Assembly: GCA_029065825.1 (NCBI GenBank)
Contig: JAIEHQ010000030.1
Coordinates: 1 to 14,425, forward strand
DNA: 14,425 nt
From: Alistipes sp.
GTDB taxonomy: Bacteria > Bacteroidota > Bacteroidia > Bacteroidales > Rikenellaceae
Reading direction: 5' to 3'
In this document: one piece after another, positions 1 to 6,138 of the stretch
How positions within the stretch are numbered: position 1 is the stretch's first letter
Layout of the letters: each line of letters begins with the position of its first letter
The notes under the pieces: generated by a model
The model's input: the letters and a program-made list of their open reading frames with translations, nothing else
Databases searched by the model: none
Told to the model about the DNA's origin: nothing
Translations under genes and position numbers: made by a program

Positions 1-258
1 GCCGACATGTGCATCATCGAGTTCGTCGATTTCAACGAGGCATATACGCTGGGCATCATGCCGACGGCCGCTGCCGAGGCGAAACCCAAGACGCGTCGTT
101 CGCGCAGCAAGAAGGTTGCTACCGACGGTGTCGAGAACGCTACGGTAGTCGAGGGCGAGAAGGCGCAGAAGAGCGTCAAGGCTGCACCGAAAGCCGCTGC
201 TGCGAAGGCTTCCGCTCCGAAGGTTGCCAAGAAGACCAACGTGGGCAAGAAGATGTAA
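1..258 (+). CDS. rplQ: 50S ribosomal protein L17, C-terminal part (5' end outside window)
   Basis: The frame is open from base 1, so the gene starts upstream of the window. The first residues (ADMCIIEFVDFNEAY) correspond to the last core strand of bacterial L17, which in E. coli reads roughly GDNAPMAYIELVDR. After the core there is a tail of about 65 residues made mostly of Ala, Lys, Val, Arg and Ser (for example TRRSRSKK and repeated KAA/AAK). Such a basic low-complexity tail is seen on L17 of Bacteroidetes and is absent from the short E. coli protein. L17 is a large-subunit protein near the exit tunnel. rplQ usually closes the alpha-operon after rpoA, and the strong terminator directly after the stop fits an operon end. 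The family call rests on a short core match, so it is good but not certain. Confidence 0.8.
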   Translation, partial: ADMCIIEFVDFNEAYTLGIMPTAAAEAKPKTRRSRSKKVATDGVENATVVEGEKAQKSVKAAPKAAAAKASAPKVAKKTNVGKKM

Positions 259-278
259 TCGCCTGTTTCGGTCGAATG

Positions 279-315
279 AAAACAGCGAACGGATTTTCCG
301 TTCGCTGTTTTTTTG
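279..315 (+). terminator. Intrinsic terminator after rplQ
   Basis: A 14-bp perfect stem pairs AAACAGCGAACGGA (280-293) with TCCGTTCGCTGTTT (297-310) around a 3-nt loop, and continues into a T run. It lies 21 bases after the rplQ stop. The matching A run on the left means it could also stop transcription arriving on the minus strand. Confidence 0.93.
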
Positions 316-600
316 TCTCTTTCCCGCCTTGAGGTGGCTTCGAGGCTTTGTCCGGCCGATCTTGCGGTAGTTTTTCCGGCGGGGCGGCTTCCGATCGCCT
401 TCTTCGGCGGAGGCGGCGTTGTCGGCTTCGGGACGGGGCGCAAGTACGGTGCGGGTTCGGGTGGCTCTTTGGCGGATGCTTCCTGCGCGCTGCGGCTCTT
501 TCCGGGCCGTTTTTTCTTTGCCGGTACGGCGAGCATCCTCCGCTTGCCGGAAGGCTGATTTCCGGCAGCGGAGGATTGCGTTGCGTTGCAGGGTGCCGCG
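316..600. other. Convergent intergenic region between rplQ and trpB, with a hairpin
   Basis: There is no convincing gene in these GC-rich 285 bases. The open frames here are extensions or antisense shadows with no recognisable protein features. At 537-574 there is a long hairpin. On the minus strand its arms are CCTCCGCT plus GCCGGAA, pairing with TTCCGGC plus AGCGGAGG with a single-base bulge. It sits about 27 bases after the trpB stop and probably marks the 3' end of that transcript, although no T run follows it on either strand. Confidence 0.5.
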
Positions 601-1965
601 CTATCCGACAATCGGAGCAAGTCGGTCGAGCGAGCGGCGCAGCTCCTCGTCCGAGACCTCGGGATCGCGCAATTCTCCCGCGAGGAATCGTTCGTAGGCC
701 AGCAGGTCGATCTGACCGTGTCCGGAGAGGTTGAAGAGAATCGTGCGGGGTGTTCCCTCCTCCCCTGCGCGACGCGCTTCGCGGATGGCTGCGGCGATGG
801 CGTGGGCCGATTCGGGTGCCGGGATGATCCCCTCGGTGCGGGCGAAGAGGATACCTGCCTCGAGGGTTTCGAGTTGCGGTACCGCCTGCGCCTCGATCAG
901 ACCGTCGCGCAGCAGCTGGCTTACGATCGGACCGGCTCCGTGGTAGCGCAAGCCTCCGGCGTGGATGTCCGACGGGTGGAAGTCGTGTCCGAGCGTGTAC
1001 ATGGGGAACAGCGGCGTGAAGCCGGCCGTATCGCCGAAGTCGTACTCGAAGCGGCCGCGCGTCAGTTTGGGGCAGGAGCGTGCTTCGACGGCTATAATGC
1101 GTGTTTTCCGGCCGTGCGTGAGGTTCTCGCGCAGAAACGGGAATCCGATGCCGCCGAAGTTGCTGCCGCCGCCGAAGCAGCCGATGACCGTGTCGGGGTA
1201 ATCGTCGAACAGCTCCATCTGCCGCAAGGCCTCCTCGCCGATGACCGTCTGATGCAGCAGTACGTGGTTCAGCACGCTGCCCAGGCAGTAGCGCGTCTGC
1301 TCGGGGTTGAGGAAGACCCGTTCGACGGCCTCCGAGATGGCCATTCCGAGGCTGCCCGAATCGTCGGGGTTGCGTGCCAGCGCAGCGCGTCCCGCCTCGG
1401 TAAGGGTGCTGGGCGAGGCGTGCACCTCGGCACCCCAGGTGTTCATCATCATCTTGCGGTAGGGCTTCTGCATGTAGCTTACCTTGACCATGAACACCTC
1501 GAGTGCGATGCCGAAATGGTTGCAGGCCATCGCCATCGCACTGCCCCATTGCCCGGCTCCCGTTTCGGTGGTCAGCCGGCGTATGCCCTGCCGGTGGTTG
1601 TAGTAGGCCTGCGGAATCGCGGTGTTGGTCTTGTGCGATCCGACGGGCGACACGCTCTCGTTCTTGAAGTAGATGCGGGCCGGTGTGTCGAGCGCCTTTT
1701 CGAGTCCGTAGGCACGGACGAGCGGTGTCGAGCGGTAGATCTTGTAGAGTTCGCGCACCGGCTCCGGAATGTCGATGTAGCGCTCGGTGGAGAACTCCTG
1801 CCGCACGAGTTCCTCGGCGAAGAGTCCGTTCATCTGCTCGGGCATGACGGGGCGGCGGGTCTTCGGATCGAGCGGCGGCAGCGGACGGTTGGGCATGTCG
1901 CCGACGATGTTGTACCATTGTGCGGGGAGCTGCGACTCCGGGAGTAGAATCTTTTTCGTTTTCAT
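601..1965 (-). CDS. trpB: TrpB2-type (TrpB-like) tryptophan synthase beta, PLP enzyme
   Basis: This 454-residue protein belongs to the TrpB2 branch of tryptophan synthase beta chains, which is longer than TrpB1 (about 400) and usually acts without TrpA. It should join indole with L-serine to give tryptophan in the cytoplasm. Some archaeal TrpB2 enzymes use O-phosphoserine instead. Visible features are the PLP lysine K112 in GSHKTN, the substrate loop ETGAGQWG (134-141) and the PLP-phosphate loop GGGSN (265-269). The N-terminal extension of about 75 residues is typical of TrpB2. The ATG at 1965 is preceded by a leader of about 220 bases holding a Trp-codon-rich peptide and a terminator, so expression should follow tRNA-Trp charging. 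No other trp gene is adjacent, which fits use as an indole-scavenging enzyme or as a partner of a distant trp operon. This last point is inference. Confidence 0.93.
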   Translation of the reverse strand: MKTKKILLPESQLPAQWYNIVGDMPNRPLPPLDPKTRRPVMPEQMNGLFAEELVRQEFSTERYIDIPEPVRELYKIYRSTPLVRAYGLEKALDTPARIYFKNESVSPVGSHKTNTAIPQAYYNHRQGIRRLTTETGAGQWGSAMAMACNHFGIALEVFMVKVSYMQKPYRKMMMNTWGAEVHASPSTLTEAGRAALARNPDDSGSLGMAISEAVERVFLNPEQTRYCLGSVLNHVLLHQTVIGEEALRQMELFDDYPDTVIGCFGGGSNFGGIGFPFLRENLTHGRKTRIIAVEARSCPKLTRGRFEYDFGDTAGFTPLFPMYTLGHDFHPSDIHAGGLRYHGAGPIVSQLLRDGLIEAQAVPQLETLEAGILFARTEGIIPAPESAHAIAAAIREARRAGEEGTPRTILFNLSGHGQIDLLAYERFLAGELRDPEVSDEELRRSLDRLAPIVG

Positions 1966-2015
1966 GACAAGTTGTTTTTTGTGGTTTTACGAAAGCCGCT
2001 TGCCATGCCGAGACG

Positions 2016-2050
2016 AAAAAAACGTTGTTTGCGACACGGCAAACAACGTT
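2016..2050 (-). terminator. Attenuator terminator in the trpB leader
   Basis: Read on the minus strand, AACGTTGTTTGC (2050-2039) pairs perfectly with GCAAACAACGTT (2032-2021) around a 6-base loop and is followed by a run of seven T. An A run just before the left arm can extend the stem by several pairs. The hairpin ends about 50 bases before the trpB start codon, inside its 5' leader and after a translated leader peptide. Its expected role is therefore conditional termination before trpB rather than the end of a gene. Confidence 0.92.
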
Positions 2051-2118
2051 TTTTGCTTTTTCAGGGGATGATTCGCTTACGATCTCATACACATGCGGAA
2101 TCCCGCTCATTGTTTGCC
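2038..2118 (-). promoter_or_regulatory. Antiterminator pairing of the trp attenuator
   Basis: Segment 2 on the minus strand, GGCAAACAA (2118-2110), lies inside the leader peptide, six codons after the Trp codons. It is perfectly complementary to TTGTTTGCC (2046-2038), the left arm of the terminator. Flanking G-U pairs could add two more. Segment 2 repeats GCAAACAA of the terminator's right arm, so the two compete for the same partner. A weaker 5-bp hairpin, TTGTT (2129-2125) with AACAA (2114-2110), could sequester segment 2. A ribosome stalled at Trp codons 10-12 would cover or disrupt that hairpin and leave segment 2 free. Confidence 0.85.
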
Positions 2119-2171
2119 AGAGGGAACAAGGAGCGCCACCACCAATAGTTGCGAGTCGCAAATCGTTTCAT
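2085..2171 (-). CDS. trpL: Trp leader peptide (28 aa, three consecutive Trp codons)
   Basis: An ATG at 2171 opens a 28-codon frame that begins MKRFATRNYWWWRSLF and ends with TGA at 2087-2085. Residues 10-12 are three consecutive TGG codons, preceded by Tyr and followed closely by Phe. The ATG lies about 17 bases after the expected transcription start of the TATATTTG promoter, with only an A-rich stretch as ribosome-binding region, as is common in Bacteroidetes. The peptide is followed by a terminator hairpin and the trpB2 gene. Its role would be sensory: ribosome stalling at the Trp codons when tRNA-Trp is uncharged. The symbol is used by analogy with enterobacterial trpL. There is no expected sequence homology. 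Confidence 0.88.
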   Translation of the reverse strand: MKRFATRNYWWWRSLFPLANNERDSACV

Positions 2172-2194
2172 TCGTTTTTTTCTTTTTACGGAGG

Positions 2195-2223
2195 CAAATA
2201 TAGTTGATTTTTCGAAAATGCAA
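2195..2223 (-). promoter_or_regulatory. Bacteroidetes-type promoter of the trpL-trpB2 transcript
   Basis: On the minus strand TATATTTG (2202-2195) matches the -7 consensus TAnnTTTG exactly. A TTG (2223-2221) lies 18 bases upstream as the -33 element. The start of transcription should fall near 2188, just before the leader peptide. The surrounding bases are AT-rich in an otherwise GC-rich window. Confidence 0.8.
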
Positions 2224-2383
2224 TACTTTTTCGGTTGATTTTTATGAAATGATCTTCCGACTGCCTTCTTTGCCCTTCCGCTCGGAGCGGGGCGGGAGCG
2301 GCGATCTCCGCCATTTTGCCGGGGAGTTCTGCCTCGGGGGGGGCGGGGTGCCGGCGTTCGCTGCCGGCGGCCGGACGGGACAG

Positions 2384-2416
2384 AAAAACGGCCGGAGAAT
2401 CTCCTCCGGCCGTTTT
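2384..2416 (-). terminator. Intrinsic terminator after tpiA
   Basis: On the minus strand AAAACGGCCGGAG pairs with CTCCGGCCGTTTT around a short loop (GAGATT) and ends in a T run of five. It lies about 30 bases after the tpiA stop codon. The symmetric A and T runs would allow it to work in both directions. Confidence 0.9.
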
Positions 2417-2445
2417 CTATGCAGGTTTGAGCGCGGCTCGCTCGG

Positions 2446-3204
2446 TTATTTCCCGAATCCTTTGCCGATCGCCAGGAAATCCTCCGACTTGAGGGCTGCG
2501 CCGCCGATCAGTCCGCCGTCCACGTCCTCTTTGGCGAAGAGCTCCGCTGCGTTCGAGGGCTTGCATGAGCCGCCGTAGAGAATCGGCGTGCGGTCGGCCG
2601 CCTCGCCGAACTGCTTGCGGAGGATCGAGCGGATGTGGGCGTGGATCTCCTGTGCCTGATCCGCAGTCGCGGTCTTGCCCGTACCGATGGCCCAGACGGG
2701 TTCGTAGGCGATCGTCGTGCTGGCGAACTGCTCGGGCGTGAGGTTGTAAACGACCTCCTCGATCTGACGCGTCACCACGTCGAAATGGCGGCCCGCCTCG
2801 CGCTCTTCGAGGTTCTCGCCGACGCAGTAGATCGGCTGCAGGCCGTTTGCGAAGACCTGTGCCATCTTGCGGTTGAGCGTTTCGGAGTTCTCGCCGTAGT
2901 ACTGGCGGCGCTCCGAATGACCCAGGATCACGTAGCGGCAGCCGAGTGCGGCGATCATGGCAGCCGATACCTCGCCCGTGTAGGCGCCTTTCTCTTCGGC
3001 GGCGCAGTTCTGCGCACCGACTTCGATGTCCGAACCCCGGAGCGCGTCGATCACGCCGCAGAGGTGGGTAAAGGGCGGGCAGACGATGAAGTTCACGCAC
3101 GAGCACACCTCGTTGCGTCCTGCGGCCACGTTGCGAGCCAGTTCGATACCTTCGGCGGGAAGCGTATTCATCTTCCAGTTGCCGGCGACGATTTTCTTTC
3201 TCAT
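2446..3204 (-). CDS. tpiA: Triosephosphate isomerase
   Basis: Taken from the ATG at 3204, this is a 252-residue TIM barrel of normal family length that interconverts dihydroxyacetone phosphate and glyceraldehyde 3-phosphate in glycolysis. All active-site landmarks are visible: N9 and K11 in GNWKMN, electrophilic H96 in ILGHSERR, catalytic base E168 in AYEPVWAIGTGK, and the phosphate-binding GGSCKP and GGLIGGA loops near the C terminus. The start at MRKKIVAGNW matches where TPI proteins normally begin. It is preceded by an A-rich stretch typical of Bacteroidetes translation starts. The same frame stays open upstream for another 117 codons encoding a hydrophobic segment, so a longer membrane-anchored form is possible (see the separate entry). 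tpiA lies downstream of lysS on the same strand and a terminator follows it. Confidence 0.95.
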   Translation of the reverse strand: MRKKIVAGNWKMNTLPAEGIELARNVAAGRNEVCSCVNFIVCPPFTHLCGVIDALRGSDIEVGAQNCAAEEKGAYTGEVSAAMIAALGCRYVILGHSERRQYYGENSETLNRKMAQVFANGLQPIYCVGENLEEREAGRHFDVVTRQIEEVVYNLTPEQFASTTIAYEPVWAIGTGKTATADQAQEIHAHIRSILRKQFGEAADRTPILYGGSCKPSNAAELFAKEDVDGGLIGGAALKSEDFLAIGKGFGK

Positions 3205-3555
3205 ATTTTTGGGTTTAGGGTATATCAGATAATAGATTGCAACGAGTACGGCTCCGGTCAGCGTGGCGACCAGCAGCCGTTCGTCGATCCGGGGTGCGCG
3301 GTCCAGCACGAGGGCCAGCGTGGGGAGTGCCGCCAGCACGGGAAGCGCATAGTTCCAAAAGAGGAACCACTGCTGCGCCTTGCCCCGCAGGCGGTGCCAC
3401 ACCCGGTAGCCGAGGGCGAGCCAGAGCGTGCCCAGCGCCGCAGCGGCGACCAGAAACAGCCCCCACAGCGGCAGCAGCCCGCACAGTCGCAGGATGAGGG
3501 CCAGCAGGAGCATGCCCCCGGCGACGGCTGTCCGTATGCACTCTTTGCGCTTCAT
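2446..3555 (-). CDS. Possible membrane-segment-TPI fusion (369 aa), extended form of tpiA
   Basis: From an ATG at 3555, 22 bases after the lysS stop and behind a GGAG-like sequence, the frame runs without a stop into tpiA. Residues 1-117 look like a genuine small membrane protein. Hydrophobic stretches lie at about 10-28, 30-50, 66-84 and 94-112. A basic loop (YRVWHRLRGK) joins helices 2 and 3 and would face the cytoplasm. I do not recognise this segment. Because no stop separates it from tpiA, any ribosome starting at 3555 would make a membrane-tethered TPI, while starts at 3204 give the soluble enzyme. The junction (3205-3245) is AT-rich and both other frames hit stops there, as at a normal gene boundary. 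A single-base change or sequencing error near the junction could therefore have joined two genes. Confidence 0.5.
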   Translation of the reverse strand: MKRKECIRTAVAGGMLLLALILRLCGLLPLWGLFLVAAAALGTLWLALGYRVWHRLRGKAQQWFLFWNYALPVLAALPTLALVLDRAPRIDERLLVATLTGAVLVAIYYLIYPKPKNMRKKIVAGNWKMNTLPAEGIELARNVAAGRNEVCSCVNFIVCPPFTHLCGVIDALRGSDIEVGAQNCAAEEKGAYTGEVSAAMIAALGCRYVILGHSERRQYYGENSETLNRKMAQVFANGLQPIYCVGENLEEREAGRHFDVVTRQIEEVVYNLTPEQFASTTIAYEPVWAIGTGKTATADQAQEIHAHIRSILRKQFGEAADRTPILYGGSCKPSNAAELFAKEDVDGGLIGGAALKSEDFLAIGKGFGK

Positions 3556-3577
3556 CTCCGGTTCCGCCGTTGTGCTG

Positions 3578-5305
3578 TTATTCGTCCTGCCCGCACCACT
3601 TCCGGACCTCCTCCATCGAGGGGGCCTTCAGTCCGAGCTTGTTTTTCTTGTTGAAGCCGCACAGGTCGTTGAAGAACTTGCCGGGAGCCAGCTTGCGGAG
3701 CGACTCGACGGTCAGATAGCCCATCTTCTGAATCACGGCGACCCACTCCTCGGGAATGCCGAGGGCAGTGTACTTCTCGACGGGGTCGTTCACGGGTTTC
3801 TTTTCGGGGCGCATCTGCGGGAAGAAGAGCACGTCCTGGATGGAGGACTGGCCCGTCATGAGCATCGTCAGACGGTCGATGCCGATACCCATGCCCGAGC
3901 ACTGCGGCATGCCGTATTCGAGCGCGCGGACGAAGTCCATGTCGATGAACATCGCCTCGTCGTCGCCCTTCTCCGAGAGGCGGAGCTGCTCCTGGAAGCG
4001 CTCCAGCTGGTCGATCGGGTCGTTCAGCTCGGAGTAGGCGTTGCAAAGCTCCTTGCCGTTCACGAACAGCTCGAAGCGTTCCGTAAGCTCGGGGTTCGCG
4101 CGGTGGCGCTTGCACAGGGGCGACATCTCGATCGGGTAGTCGGTCACGAAGGTGGGCTGTACCAGCTCCTCCTCGCAGTACTGGCCGAAGATGGCGTCGA
4201 TGAGCTTGCCTTTGCCCATCGTCGCGTCGATCTCGACATCGAGCCGCTTGCATGCCTCGCGCAGCTGCTCCTCGCTCTGTCCCGTAATGTCGTAGCCGGT
4301 CTTCTCGCGGATGGCATCGGTCATCGAGAGGCGGCGGAACGGAGCCTTGAACGAGATGGTGCGGCCGTCGATCTCCACGTCGGTGGTGCCGTTGGTGGCC
4401 AGCGCCACCCGTTCGAGCATCTGCTCGGTGAACTCCATCATCCAGAGGTAGTCCTTGTAGGCGACGTAGATCTCCATGCAGGTGAATTCGGGGTTGTGCG
4501 TGCGGTCCATGCCCTCGTTGCGGAAGTTCTTGCCGAACTCGTACACGCCGTCGAATCCGCCGACGATCAGCCGCTTGAGGTACAGCTCCGTCGCGATGCG
4601 CAGGTAGAGGTCCGTATCGAGCGAGTTGTGGTGCGTGATGAAGGGCCGGGCCGACGCACCGCCCGGGATGGGCTGGAGAATCGGGGTCTCGACCTCGACG
4701 TATCCTTTCGAGTTGAAATATTCGCGCATGGCGGCCATGATCCGCGAGCGCTTGACGAAGGTATCCTTGACCTGCGGATTGACGATCAGGTCGAGGTAGC
4801 GCTGGCGGTAGCGGACCTCGGGGTCGGTAAAGGCGTCGAACGTCTTGCCGTCCTTCTCCTTGACCACGGGCAGCGGGCGGATCGACTTCGAGAGCACAGT
4901 GAACTGCCGGCAGTGGACGGAGAGTTCGCCCGTGTTGGTGTGGAATGCGAAACCCTCGATGCCCACGATGTCGCCGATGTCGAGCAGCTTCTTGAATACC
5001 GTGTTGTAGCGCGTGGGATCCCCCTCGGGGCAAACGTCGTCGCGGCGGATATAGACCTGGATGCGTCCCGTGTGGTCCTGCAGTTCGAAGAAGGAGACGC
5101 TGCCCATGATGCGGCGCGACATGATGCGGCCCGCGATGCGGACCTGCTGGTAGTTCTCCTTCGCGGGGTCGAAGTTTTCCGCTATTTCACGTGCCGTCGC
5201 CGTCACTTCGAAGCGTGCGGCGGGGTAAGGTTCGATGTCGAGTTCGCGCAGCGCGGCGAGCGACTGGCGGCGCAACTGTTCCTGTTCGCTGAGTTCGATG
5301 CTCAT
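3578..5305 (-). CDS. lysS: Lysine--tRNA ligase, class II
   Basis: This 575-residue class II lysyl-tRNA synthetase charges tRNA-Lys in the cytoplasm. It has an N-terminal OB-fold anticodon-binding domain (about 55-140). The catalytic domain carries motif 1 around 200-222, motif 2 FRNEGMDRTHNPEFT beginning at 261, and motif 3 GMGIGIDR at 471-478. E. coli-type enzymes end soon after motif 3, at about 500 residues. Here there are about 70 more residues (roughly 505-575, GIPEEWVAVIQKMGYL onward) that look like a small helical, helix-hairpin-helix-like domain. I recall such an extension from Bacteroidetes LysRS. The ATG at 5305 is chosen because it begins the normal N-terminal helix and lies about 33 bases after the expected transcription start. 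The open frame extends much further upstream but only as an antisense-like shadow of other genes. Confidence 0.97.
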   Translation of the reverse strand: MSIELSEQEQLRRQSLAALRELDIEPYPAARFEVTATAREIAENFDPAKENYQQVRIAGRIMSRRIMGSVSFFELQDHTGRIQVYIRRDDVCPEGDPTRYNTVFKKLLDIGDIVGIEGFAFHTNTGELSVHCRQFTVLSKSIRPLPVVKEKDGKTFDAFTDPEVRYRQRYLDLIVNPQVKDTFVKRSRIMAAMREYFNSKGYVEVETPILQPIPGGASARPFITHHNSLDTDLYLRIATELYLKRLIVGGFDGVYEFGKNFRNEGMDRTHNPEFTCMEIYVAYKDYLWMMEFTEQMLERVALATNGTTDVEIDGRTISFKAPFRRLSMTDAIREKTGYDITGQSEEQLREACKRLDVEIDATMGKGKLIDAIFGQYCEEELVQPTFVTDYPIEMSPLCKRHRANPELTERFELFVNGKELCNAYSELNDPIDQLERFQEQLRLSEKGDDEAMFIDMDFVRALEYGMPQCSGMGIGIDRLTMLMTGQSSIQDVLFFPQMRPEKKPVNDPVEKYTALGIPEEWVAVIQKMGYLTVESLRKLAPGKFFNDLCGFNKKNKLGLKAPSMEEVRKWCGQDE

Positions 5306-5343
5306 GTTTTCTATCTTATTTTCGTTTGAAACGGGTTTATTCC

Positions 5344-5363
5344 GCAAAATTAGTAAATTTTGC
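5344..5363 (-). promoter_or_regulatory. lysS promoter -7 box within a perfect inverted repeat
   Basis: On the minus strand TAATTTTG (5352-5345) matches the TAnnTTTG -7 consensus and lies 40 bases before the lysS ATG. I see no clear TTG -33 element. The box is embedded in an inverted repeat, GCAAAATT (5344-5351), a 4-base spacer, then AATTTTGC (5356-5363). The repeat could be an operator or simply a by-product of the AT-rich promoter. Confidence 0.6.
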
Positions 5364-5372
5364 CGGATAACG

Positions 5373-5402
5373 GGTGCCGCTGCGGGGCTTTTGCAGGGCA
5401 CC
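5373..5402. other. Hairpin between the PAP2 gene and the lysS promoter
   Basis: GGTGCC (5373-5378) plus CTGC (5380-5383) pair with GCAG (5393-5396) plus GGCACC (5397-5402), with one bulged base and a 9-base loop. It may end the PAP2 transcript, but no T run follows on the minus strand, so it is not a standard intrinsic terminator. Confidence 0.4.
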
Positions 5403-5469
5403 GCATGCTTTTTCCGCCCGGAGCGTGCGGGGGATTTCGGAATCCGGGGCGTGCGTACTCCGTTGGGGG

Positions 5470-6135
5470 CTATTCGCCTTTCGCGCGGAGCGGTCTGAGG
5501 AGGCCTCTGCCCGCCTTTTCGTAGAGCAGGAACATGCCCCAGCCCGTTGCCGCCCCCACGCCGGCACCCAGCAGCAGGTCGAGGGGGAAGTGCTTGGCCA
5601 GGTAGATGCGCGAGTAGCAGATCGCGATGGTCGCGACGATGCTCAGCAGGGTAAACCAGCGGCGGCGGATGACCGCTCCGGCGAGCGTGACCACCGCGAC
5701 GATGGTCGCGGCGTGGGAGGAGACCGTACCGTAGCGTCCGGCGACGGCTCCGGCCGGAACGTGAACCCGGTCGGGTGCGGGAAGCCCCTCCGCACGCCAG
5801 CGGAAGAGCGTGTCGGCGGGAATATCCAGCCCTTCGAGCTGCGGGGAGAACATCGGCCGCCAGCGGGGCGGGAAGTCGGACCAGAGGTGCTTGAGGGGCC
5901 CCGAGTGTTTGAAGATGCCGCAGATCATGTCGGAGAGGACCAGAGCCAGGACCAGCGCCGCCACGAAGAGCAGCGTGTTGCGCCAGCCGCACCGCTTCCA
6001 TACGAGCCAGAGGATCAGCAGGTAGAATGGGATCCAGAGCGCCGTGCCCGAGAGGAGCGTCATCAGACGATCGAGGGTCGGGCCGCCGTCGAAATTGAGG
6101 GCCAGGAAGAGTTTTTCGTCGAAAGAGAGTCGCAT
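5470..6135 (-). CDS. PAP2-family membrane phosphatase
   Basis: This 221-residue integral membrane protein has the PAP2 (type 2 phosphatidic acid phosphatase) signature. Motif C2 is SSHA at 139-142, with H141 as general acid. Motif C3 is SRIYLAKHFPLD (175-186), with nucleophile H182 and charge-relay D186. Motif C1 (K...RP) is present as FK at 75-76 and RP at 93-94. The spacing is about nine residues longer than in usual bacterial members, and the region between C1 and C2 is Trp/Arg/Pro-rich. Members dephosphorylate lipid phosphates such as undecaprenyl diphosphate or phosphatidylglycerol phosphate, and the substrate cannot be read from sequence. The start lies only 3 bases after the stop of the MBOAT gene, so the two are almost certainly co-translated. 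This suggests work on a lipid carrier or lipid product tied to surface acylation. Confidence 0.9.
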   Translation of the reverse strand: MRLSFDEKLFLALNFDGGPTLDRLMTLLSGTALWIPFYLLILWLVWKRCGWRNTLLFVAALVLALVLSDMICGIFKHSGPLKHLWSDFPPRWRPMFSPQLEGLDIPADTLFRWRAEGLPAPDRVHVPAGAVAGRYGTVSSHAATIVAVVTLAGAVIRRRWFTLLSIVATIAICYSRIYLAKHFPLDLLLGAGVGAATGWGMFLLYEKAGRGLLRPLRAKGE

Positions 6136-6138
6136 GGG

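Noticed and set aside
586..1947. Plus-strand open frame of 453 codons opposite trpB
   Set aside because: It is the antisense shadow of a conserved enzyme in GC-rich DNA. The translation is compositionally odd, with no motifs, signal or promoter.
176..2161. Minus-strand open frame of 661 codons overlapping trpB and its leader
   Set aside because: It is a different frame from trpB and the leader peptide, and runs through the terminator and into rplQ. The Arg/Pro-rich product is typical of a GC-rich shadow frame.
3215..3541. Alternative minus-strand frame of 108 codons ending just before tpiA
   Set aside because: Although its stop sits neatly before tpiA, the translation is Arg/Pro/Gly-rich, while the frame fused to tpiA has clear membrane helices with a basic cytoplasmic loop.
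3428..5329. Plus-strand open frame of 633 codons opposite lysS and the membrane segment
   Set aside because: The minus-strand LysRS motifs are unambiguous. The antisense product is Val/His/Leu/Glu/Arg-rich low-complexity sequence without family features.
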